DNA from: DATBIS01 sp036556805
GTDB lineage: Bacteria; Actinomycetota; UBA4738; HRBIN12
DNA length: 61,519 nucleotides
Direction: 5' to 3'
NCBI GenBank assembly: GCA_036556805.1
Contig: DATBIS010000132.1
Span: 1 to 61,519 of the forward strand
Position numbers and translations under genes: made by a program. Below, piece by piece: positions 56,072 through 61,519 of the stretch. Positions within the stretch are counted from its first letter, which is position 1. The number at the start of each line of letters is the position of its first letter. The notes beneath the pieces are model-generated. The model made no database searches. It had not been told where the DNA came from and saw only the letters and a list, made by a program, of their open reading frames with translations.

Positions 56072-56843
56072 CGGCGGTCACGACGTTCTTCTCGAAGACG
56101 AGACGCAACCCCTCGAGCGTGAGCCACGGTTCGTGATGGTCGATCGTTCGACAGTGCGGCAGCACGACCGGTGCGAGCCCGCCGGTCGCGACGACGACCG
56201 CGCCGCCGAGCTCCGCCTTCACGCGGTCGACGATGCCGTCGACCTCGCCGGCCGTGCCGTAGATCAGGCCCGCCTGGATCGCCTCGACGGTGCTCTTGCC
56301 GATCGGCGACCGCGGGGCCGTGAGCTCCACCCTGGTGAGACGCGCGGTCCGCGAGAACAAGCTCGAGGCCGAGATCTGGAGGCCGGGGGCGATCACGCCG
56401 CCCAGGAACTCGCCCTTGTCGGAGACCACGTCGAAGTTGGTGCCGGTCCCGAAGTCGACGACGATCGCGGGCCCGCCGAACTTCGTGAAGGCCGCGAGCG
56501 TGTTCACCACGCGGTCCGCGCCGACCTCACGTGGGTTGTCGGTGAGGATCGGCACGCCGGTCTTCGTGCCCGGCCCGACGATCACCGGCGGGAACGGGAA
56601 GTAGCGCTCGGCCATCTCGCGCAGGGACGTCGTGACCGCGGGGACGACCGACGCGATGATCACGCCGGTCACCTGCGATTCGAACGACATGCCCGCGTTG
56701 GAAAGGAAGCCGTGCAACAACAACGCGAATTCGTCCGATGTCCGTTCGGCCATCGTCGAGGCGCGCCACGTGTGTTCGAGCTGCGTGCCGCGGAAGACTC
56801 CCAGCACGATCTCGGTGTTGCCGACGTCGACGGCGAGGAGCAT
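56064..56843 (-). CDS. coaX: Type III pantothenate kinase
   Basis: A 259-aa ASKHA-fold kinase that phosphorylates pantothenate in the first step of CoA synthesis. LLAVDVGNTEIVLGVF (phosphate 1 motif), GADRVVNTLAAFTKFG with the catalytic Asp, IVVDFGTGTNFDVV and GGVIAPGLQIS match CoaX. The ATG lies 6 nt after TAGGAT, which overlaps the panC stop codon, so it may be leaderless and independently transcribed. It follows panC directly, with no panD between. Confidence 0.95.
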   Translation of the reverse strand: MLLAVDVGNTEIVLGVFRGTQLEHTWRASTMAERTSDEFALLLHGFLSNAGMSFESQVTGVIIASVVPAVTTSLREMAERYFPFPPVIVGPGTKTGVPILTDNPREVGADRVVNTLAAFTKFGGPAIVVDFGTGTNFDVVSDKGEFLGGVIAPGLQISASSLFSRTARLTRVELTAPRSPIGKSTVEAIQAGLIYGTAGEVDGIVDRVKAELGGAVVVATGGLAPVVLPHCRTIDHHEPWLTLEGLRLVFEKNVVTADE

Positions 56844-56849
56844 CGGGCA

Positions 56850-56855
56850 ATCCTA
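56850..56855 (-). promoter_or_regulatory. Candidate leaderless -10 box of coaX overlapping the panC stop codon
   Basis: TAGGAT on the minus strand, 6 nt before the coaX ATG; its TAG is the panC stop codon. Confidence 0.5.
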
Positions 56856-57701
56856 GCTTCCGGTCGGGAGCGCCAGGTTGTCGATCAGGCGCGCGCTGGG
56901 GAAGCGCGCGGCGACGAGCGCGCGCGCGGGCCCGTCGATGCGTTGCACGGGCTCGAACGTGCGATCGTCGACCACCGTCGCGTAGTCGAGCCGCGCGAGT
57001 GGGGTCGCTCCGATCTCGCGCGCCATCGCGGCCACGATCACCGCGGCGTCCCGTTCCCCCGAACGCGAAAGCTCCGCCGCTTCGCTCAGCGCGAGGAACA
57101 GGCACCCCGCTTGCTCGCGCTCCTCGGCCGACAGGTAGGCGTTGCGCGACGAGAGCGCGAGCCCATCGGCAGCGCGCACCGTCGGGCACGCGACGATCGT
57201 CACCGGCATCGCGAACCGGTCCACCATCCGGCGCACGAGGAACAGCTGTTGCGCATCCTTCTCGCCGAAGTACGCGTGGCACGGGCCGCACACGTCGAAG
57301 AGTCGATGCACGGCCTTGAGGACGCCCGCGAAGTGACCCGGCCTCGCCGCGCCCTCCAGCACCTCGCCGAGCGGGCCCGGGTCGGGCGCCGGCAGGTCGG
57401 CCCCCGGTGGGTACATCTCGTGGACCGGCGGCACCCACGCGGCGTCCACCCCGAGTGACTCCGCGCGCACGAGATCGGCTTCCTCGGGCCTCGGGTACCG
57501 CGCGAGGTCCTCGCTCTCCCCGAACTGCAACGGGTTCAGGAAGATCGAGACACAGGCGTAGGGGTGCTCGTCGCGGGCCCGGCGGATGAGCGAATCGTGG
57601 CCCTCGTGCAACGCACCGAGCGTGGGGACGAAGCCCACGGTCTCGCCGGCGGCGCGGCGCGCGTCGGTCGCTTCGCGGAACCCCGCGGCCGTGCGAATCA
57701 C
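56853..57701 (-). CDS. panC: Pantothenate synthetase
   Basis: A 282-aa ATP-dependent ligase joining pantoate and beta-alanine. The ATP-binding VPTLGALHEGHDSLIRRA (canonical VPTMGALHxGH), VSIFLNPLQFG, FGEKDAQQLFLVRRM and LALSSRNAYLS are present. The start is GTG, overlapping the stop of the DUF2520 gene (GTGA). The beta-alanine-forming panD usually found next is not in the window. Confidence 0.96.
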   Translation of the reverse strand: MIRTAAGFREATDARRAAGETVGFVPTLGALHEGHDSLIRRARDEHPYACVSIFLNPLQFGESEDLARYPRPEEADLVRAESLGVDAAWVPPVHEMYPPGADLPAPDPGPLGEVLEGAARPGHFAGVLKAVHRLFDVCGPCHAYFGEKDAQQLFLVRRMVDRFAMPVTIVACPTVRAADGLALSSRNAYLSAEEREQAGCLFLALSEAAELSRSGERDAAVIVAAMAREIGATPLARLDYATVVDDRTFEPVQRIDGPARALVAARFPSARLIDNLALPTGS

Positions 57702-58561
57702 GTCCAGCGCGCGAGCACCTCCTCGACGCGCGCGCGGCCGTCCTCGTGCAGGCGCCCGCCCCGCACCGCGAGATCGAGCGCGACGCGCGCCAGCTGGACG
57801 TACGCGGGAATCGCCGCCGGCGCAGAGCGCCGCAGCGCCTCGAGGTTCTTCGCGATCGTGCCCGCGTCGCCTCGCACCGCGGGGCCGGTGAGCGCCGCCT
57901 CCGGTCCCATCGCGGCGAGGTTGTCGACGGTCGCCCGCACGAGCGCAACGGTTGCGCCGTGCGGATCGGGCACCCCTGCCGCGCCAAAAAGCTGCTCGCC
58001 CAGCGCAACGGTCGCGATGAGGTCGTTGGAGGCGAAGACCGCCGCGGCGTGGTACAGCGGCCGCCGTTCGTCGGCGAGGCGAAACGGCTTGCCGCGCAGG
58101 TCATGTGCGAGCCGTTCACCGAGCGCGTAGCCCTCTTCGTCGTGGGCGGTCACGGCGATCGTCGAACCCGGGATCCGTTCGAGCGCGCGGTCGACGTCCG
58201 GCAGCGTTTGCAGCGGATGGATCGCGAACGCCCTGGCGCCCGTCGCACCCACGGCCGCGAGCTCGTCGAGCCCGCTCGCACCCGCGAGATGCGCGACCCA
58301 CTGGCCCTCGTGAAGCGCTCCGTCCTTCGCGAGCCGCTCGGCGGTGGGCGCGATCGCGTCATCGGGAACCCCGAGGATCACGAGCTCGGCGTCGCGGGCC
58401 GCCGACGCGGCGTCGGTGACCGGCACACCGGGCAAGTAACGCCCCGCCCGCGACTCGGTCTCGTCCCGGCCCGAGAGGGCCACGATGCGGTGGCCCGCCT
58501 CGCGGAGCAGCACCGCGACGGCCGTACCCACGCGACCCGCACCCACGACGGCGACGTCCAC
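57698..58561 (-). CDS. Rossmann-like / DUF2520 domain protein
   Basis: A 287-aa NAD(P)-binding protein resembling short hydroxy-acid dehydrogenases. DVAVVGAGRVGTAVAVLLREAGH is the dinucleotide-binding loop; VILGVPDDAI, FAIHPLQTL and YHAAAVFASNDLIA are typical of the DUF2520 group. In Actinomycetota this gene regularly precedes panC, and it may act as a ketopantoate reductase (PanE/PanG-like), but the sequence alone does not prove that. GTG 58561 is chosen at the start of the Rossmann fold. Confidence 0.82.
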   Translation of the reverse strand: MDVAVVGAGRVGTAVAVLLREAGHRIVALSGRDETESRAGRYLPGVPVTDAASAARDAELVILGVPDDAIAPTAERLAKDGALHEGQWVAHLAGASGLDELAAVGATGARAFAIHPLQTLPDVDRALERIPGSTIAVTAHDEEGYALGERLAHDLRGKPFRLADERRPLYHAAAVFASNDLIATVALGEQLFGAAGVPDPHGATVALVRATVDNLAAMGPEAALTGPAVRGDAGTIAKNLEALRRSAPAAIPAYVQLARVALDLAVRGGRLHEDGRARVEEVLARWT

Positions 58562-58578
58562 GCCGCGAGTATCCCGAA

Positions 58579-59826
58579 TCAGGGAACCCAGACGAGGGGC
58601 CCTGCGGGCGTGGGAACCCCGGGCGGCGGATTCACCGCGTACAGGGCACCATCTCGGTAGGCGAGCAGCTCGCCCCCGGCCTCGATGTAGGCGGTGCCGT
58701 CGGGCGCGTTCGTCGCCCACGTGGGCTCGTCCACCGGAAGGACGAGCGTGGGCGTGCGGATCTCCGGGGAGGCGCTCGCGCCCGCCGTGATGCTCCACAC
58801 GCCGAGCCGGCCGTCGACGCGACCGAGCACCAGAGCCCGGCTCGCGTCGAGCGACCACGAGAGGACCCGGTCGAGCTGCAGCGGAGCGTCGCCCTCCGCG
58901 TACGGGACCGGCCCGTCCCGGTTGCCTTGCCAGAAGAGTGCCACGCCGTCGGCCGGGTCCTCCCCGATCACGAGCAGGTCGCCTGTCCGGGAGGCCGAAA
59001 GCAGCGTGTATCCGTCCAGGACCCGGTGAGAGCGGTGGATGCCCACGTAGCGGATCGACGGCCCGAGGGACGTGCGCCTCGTGAAGAAGGTCGTGAAGCC
59101 GGCGCGCCCAACCGACGGCACCTCGGCGCACACGTTCAGGTCCTGTCCGATGCCTTGGGTGGGGATGTCGTAGCTCTCGATCTGCGAACCGCCTCCCCGG
59201 CAGGCCGGCGTCGGGTCGCGGTGTCGGACCACCACGACGCGCGAGCCGCCGAACGCCCAGTCCACGACGTCGCCGGAGATGAGGAGCTCCGGCGGGTCCG
59301 TCGACGAGGGAAACCGGACGAACCAGGCCCGACGCTCGCCGTTCGCGGCGACGGTCGTCATCCCGACCGAGCCCCCGAACACCGAGGTGGCGCTCACGAG
59401 CTGGATAGGCCGATCGACGATCGGGCCCAGGTGCACGTCCCCGGTTACGAGGTCCCAGTGCCAAAGGCGGACCCGATCGGCCCCCCCGCTCGCCACGAAG
59501 ACGAGCGACCCCGACGGAGACCAGACCGGACTGGGTCCGGCGGCCGGCTCCGGGGACGTCGAGAACGCGCCGAAGAACGCGGCCGCGGACGCCACGAGGA
59601 TCGCCGCCACGAGCGCGAGCACGGCGAGAGGCCTCGACCGCCGGACGGGCTCGAACGGCAACACCTCTTCGGGCTCGGAAGGCTGCTCGCGCGCGAGCGG
59701 TCGCTCCGCTGGGGAAGGACCGAGCTGTGGCTCTGCCGGACGAAACAGGACGGCGCCGCAGTTCGGACACGCCTTCGTGCCGGTGTTGCCCTCCCAGTCG
59801 CAGCGCAGGCAGACGGCCGACTTCAT
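58579..59826 (-). CDS. Membrane protein with N-terminal zinc ribbon and extracellular beta-propeller
   Basis: A 415-aa protein. A cytoplasmic zinc ribbon (CLRCDWEG...CPNCGAVLF, residues ~6-25), a Pro/Glu-rich linker, one membrane helix (about 68-92; LAVLALVAAILVASAAAFFGA) and a ~310-residue exterior with propeller-like repeats (SPVWSPSGSLVFVASGG, VLSWSLDASRALVLG). It may sense or bind a ligand outside and signal inside. Its ATG overlaps the folK stop (ATGA), an odd position within a cofactor operon. Function unknown. Confidence 0.75.
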   Translation of the reverse strand: MKSAVCLRCDWEGNTGTKACPNCGAVLFRPAEPQLGPSPAERPLAREQPSEPEEVLPFEPVRRSRPLAVLALVAAILVASAAAFFGAFSTSPEPAAGPSPVWSPSGSLVFVASGGADRVRLWHWDLVTGDVHLGPIVDRPIQLVSATSVFGGSVGMTTVAANGERRAWFVRFPSSTDPPELLISGDVVDWAFGGSRVVVVRHRDPTPACRGGGSQIESYDIPTQGIGQDLNVCAEVPSVGRAGFTTFFTRRTSLGPSIRYVGIHRSHRVLDGYTLLSASRTGDLLVIGEDPADGVALFWQGNRDGPVPYAEGDAPLQLDRVLSWSLDASRALVLGRVDGRLGVWSITAGASASPEIRTPTLVLPVDEPTWATNAPDGTAYIEAGGELLAYRDGALYAVNPPPGVPTPAGPLVWVP

Positions 59827-60317
59827 CGCGGAATCTCGAGCGGAGGTCCGAACAGCCGAACCTCGCCATTGGGCTCCGCGTCCGCTGCGCGCAATCCATC
59901 CGGCAGCATCGGATCGGGCTCGAGCTCCAGGAGCGGCATCATCACGAACGCGCGCTCGTGCATGCGAGGGTGCGGCACGACGAGGCCGGCTTCGGTGATC
60001 GTCGCCTCGTCGTAGCCGAGGACGTCGACGTCGATCGTGCGTGGCCCCCAATGGATCTCGCGGGTCCGGCCGAGCTCCGCCTCCACGGCAAGGCATCGCG
60101 CGAGCAGCTCTTCGGCCGAGAGGTCCGTCGAGATCTCGAGGACGGCGTTCAGGAAGTCGGGTTGCTCGACGCCGCCCACGGGATCGGTCTCGTAGACGCG
60201 AGACGACGCGACCACGTCGATGCCCGGCGTCGCGTGCAGGAGCCCGACCCCGTGCTGCAACGTCTCCAGGCGATCCCCGAGGTTCGAGCCGATGCCGAGG
60301 AACGCCCGGGTGGACAT
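59823..60317 (-). CDS. folK: 2-amino-4-hydroxy-6-hydroxymethyldihydropteridine pyrophosphokinase
   Basis: A 164-aa enzyme that pyrophosphorylates 6-hydroxymethyl-dihydropterin for folate synthesis. FLGIGSNLGDRLE, SSRVYETDPVGGVEQPDFLNAVLEI, GPRTIDVDVLGY and VPHPRMHERAFVMMPLLEL are the signature blocks. It lies 4 bp after folB and overlaps the zinc-ribbon protein gene. Confidence 0.96.
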   Translation of the reverse strand: MSTRAFLGIGSNLGDRLETLQHGVGLLHATPGIDVVASSRVYETDPVGGVEQPDFLNAVLEISTDLSAEELLARCLAVEAELGRTREIHWGPRTIDVDVLGYDEATITEAGLVVPHPRMHERAFVMMPLLELEPDPMLPDGLRAADAEPNGEVRLFGPPLEIPR

Positions 60318-60321
60318 GTGC

Positions 60322-60675
60322 TCAGTCCGGGCCCACCGTGGAGGCGGCCGCGATGCCGTCGAGCCCGACCGAGCGCGCCGCGTTCGGCTTGTGCACGACC
60401 GCGGTCGCGCGCCGGACGTGCGGCATCCCCGCGACGGCGGACGCCACCGCGTGCGCGAGGCTCTCCAGCAGGTCGACCGATTCGTTCGCGACGACGCCCC
60501 GAACCCCTTGCGCGATCGCTCGATAGTCCGCCGTCATGTCGATGTGGTCGCCCTCGACCTCGACGTCGAGATCGAGATCCACCACGAACGGCTGCGGCGC
60601 GTCTTTCTCGCCCGGATTCGCGCCGTGACGACCCTCGCACTTGATCCCGGAGAGAAACAGCTTCGTCGTCGTCAC
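60322..60675 (-). CDS. folB: Dihydroneopterin aldolase
   Basis: A 117-aa tunnelling-fold enzyme that cleaves dihydroneopterin to 6-hydroxymethyl-dihydropterin. KLFLSGIKCEGRHGANPGEK (a variant of GxHGVxxxE), FVVDLDLDVEV, DYRAIAQGV, LLESLAHAVASAV and VVHKPNAA match FolB. Its ATG overlaps the stop of the alpha/beta-hydrolase-like gene. Confidence 0.93.
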   Translation of the reverse strand: MTTTKLFLSGIKCEGRHGANPGEKDAPQPFVVDLDLDVEVEGDHIDMTADYRAIAQGVRGVVANESVDLLESLAHAVASAVAGMPHVRRATAVVHKPNAARSVGLDGIAAASTVGPD

Positions 60676-61238
60676 TCGTCCTCCTCGTCGTCGGCTTCGA
60701 CCCAGGCCGGCTTGCGCTCGAGCTGGATCGTCACGATGCCGTCCGCCCCGTGACCGTGCGGCGCCTTGACGAACCTCGCGCGCAGATACTCGTCGATCAT
60801 CGGGAAGAGGGTCGCGGCCGCCTCGTCGAGCAGGTCAGCCCCCACCCCCGGGACGAGGCCGAGCGTCGACGTCGGGATCGCCTCGTTCAGGCTCTCCGCG
60901 ACGTCGGCGAGGTGCCAGTCCGCTTCACCGGCGAAGATCAGCACCGGGATGTTGTCGACCGTGGTCTCTGGTGCGTGCGTGGGCGACAACAACACCAACG
61001 CGTCGACACGGTCGCTCGTCGCGAGGTCGAGCGCGAGCATCGCTCCCTCGGCCTCGCCCACGATCGCGAATCGCTCGACTCCCGCCTCGTCGATCTCCGG
61101 GAGCGGGTCCGCCACGTTTTCGGGCATCAGGACCCGACAGCGCGCCGCAAGCATCGCCGCGAGGTGGCCCCAGGAGGGCGAGGCCTCCCCGCCGTGCAGG
61201 AGGACCACGACGGGCCCCTCGCCCTGGTCGAGGATCAC
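60672..61238 (-). CDS. Alpha/beta-hydrolase-fold protein lacking the nucleophilic serine
   Basis: A 188-aa protein with the start of an alpha/beta hydrolase fold (GPVVVLLHGGEASPSWGHLAAML) and later strands (VDALVLLSPTHAPE, IPVLIFAGEADWHLADVAE). The nucleophile elbow, normally GXSXG, reads GEAEGA (Ala63), so classic esterase activity is unlikely. An acidic tail (WVEADDEEDE) ends the chain. GTG 61238 overlaps the folP stop and its own stop overlaps the folB start, placing it firmly inside the folate operon. It may be a binding or regulatory protein. Confidence 0.75.
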   Translation of the reverse strand: MILDQGEGPVVVLLHGGEASPSWGHLAAMLAARCRVLMPENVADPLPEIDEAGVERFAIVGEAEGAMLALDLATSDRVDALVLLSPTHAPETTVDNIPVLIFAGEADWHLADVAESLNEAIPTSTLGLVPGVGADLLDEAAATLFPMIDEYLRARFVKAPHGHGADGIVTIQLERKPAWVEADDEEDE

Positions 61239-61519
61239 GGCGCGGCCCCTCGCGCGATCTCGTCGACGACGCGAACGACGTGCACCATCTCGCGAACGTC
61301 GTGTACGCGAACGATATCGGCACCTTGAGCGGCGCACCACGCCACCACGCCCGCCGTCCCCGCGACTCGTTCGGCCGCGACGTCGACGCCGGTGAGCGTT
61401 CCGATGAAGCGCTTGCGCGACGGCCCCACTAGCAGCGCGGCGTCGAGATCACGAAAGGCGTTCAAGTTTCGCAGCAGATCGAGGTTGTGCTCGATGGTCT
61501 TCCCGAACCCAATCCCGGG
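61235..61519 (-). CDS. folP: Dihydropteroate synthase, C-terminal part
   Basis: The last 94 residues of DHPS; the N-terminus lies beyond the window. PGIGFGKTIEHNLDLLRNL, LVGPSRKRFIG (pterin/pyrophosphate-binding Lys-Arg) and GADIVRVHDVREMV are diagnostic. It condenses 6-hydroxymethyl-dihydropterin pyrophosphate with p-aminobenzoate. It heads the visible folate run and is coupled to the next gene by GTGA. Confidence 0.95.
   Translation of the reverse strand, partial: PGIGFGKTIEHNLDLLRNLNAFRDLDAALLVGPSRKRFIGTLTGVDVAAERVAGTAGVVAWCAAQGADIVRVHDVREMVHVVRVVDEIARGAAP

Overview
The window is one contiguous stretch of a very GC-rich, gene-dense chromosome and reads as Actinomycetota. The evidence is the gene content and order. 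The folP-(hydrolase)-folB-folK-...-panC-coaX-lysS set next to clpC, and the carD / PIN-TRAM / ispD-ispF-rlmB set, match actinobacterial chromosomes. Small actinobacterial families (DUF3263, DUF5679, DUF6457) are also present. Many genes carry a TANNNT -10 box only 6-11 nt before the start codon, the pattern of leaderless transcripts. Some genes expected in better-known relatives are missing from these clusters (cysS between ispF and rlmB, panD between panC and coaX, lsr2 near lysS), which suggests a deep-branching or uncultivated lineage. No rRNA, CRISPR array, insertion sequence or prophage was recognised.

Layout. 1-5.9 kb: threonine degradation (kbl fragment, tdh), a lipoprotein, a PAS-PAS-GGDEF-EAL protein and a DEAD-box helicase. 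6-10.1 kb: an animal-type transketolase and a second GGDEF-EAL protein with a GAF sensor and a degenerate GGDEF motif. 10.2-13.8 kb: a small basic protein, a divergent KamA-family radical SAM protein, a TolB-like exported protein and a nitrilase-family amidohydrolase. 13.8-21 kb: an exported sulfatase / phospholipase C-like phosphoesterase / sulfatase set behind a MogA-XdhC fusion, diverging from DUF6457 and moaA. 21-24.8 kb: S9 peptidase, PrmC-like methyltransferase, GroES-like protein, YjbQ. 24.8-27.3 kb: a short leaderless peptide gene, an ATP-grasp ligase and a C45 Ntn-hydrolase interrupted by an in-frame TAG; this is the best candidate for an undescribed system. 27.4-32.2 kb: small conserved proteins, an SLH-NlpC/P60 cell-wall enzyme, a thioesterase, a NIL-domain protein and CIRCE-controlled groEL. 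32.2-35.5 kb: cupin, acetyl-CoA synthetase, a zinc-ribbon protein and an Rrf2 regulator. 35.7-42.7 kb: a receiver protein, the trehalose genes treT, otsA and otsB, a LytR_C protein, a DUF3263 regulator and a GAF-GAF-PAS histidine kinase. 43-44.3 kb: a patch of less GC-rich sequence with a frameshifted polysaccharide-gene fragment beside tRNA-Thr. 44.3-49.4 kb: rlmB, ispF, ispD, a PIN-TRAM protein, carD and radA. 49.6-54.6 kb: a RIO kinase with a structured leader, clpC, a receiver protein and a small membrane protein. 54.6-61.5 kb: a lysS/coaX/panC/DUF2520/zinc-ribbon/folK/folB/hydrolase/folP run.

Most genes sit in tight, translationally coupled runs with ATGA, GTGA or TTGA overlaps. Many convergent pairs are only a few bases apart or overlap. 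Functionally the window combines housekeeping (folate, pantothenate, CoA, isoprenoid, tRNA charging, protein quality control) with stress physiology (trehalose, GroEL, ClpC, CarD, RadA), c-di-GMP and two-component signalling, molybdenum-cofactor synthesis and secreted phosphate/sulfate-ester hydrolases.
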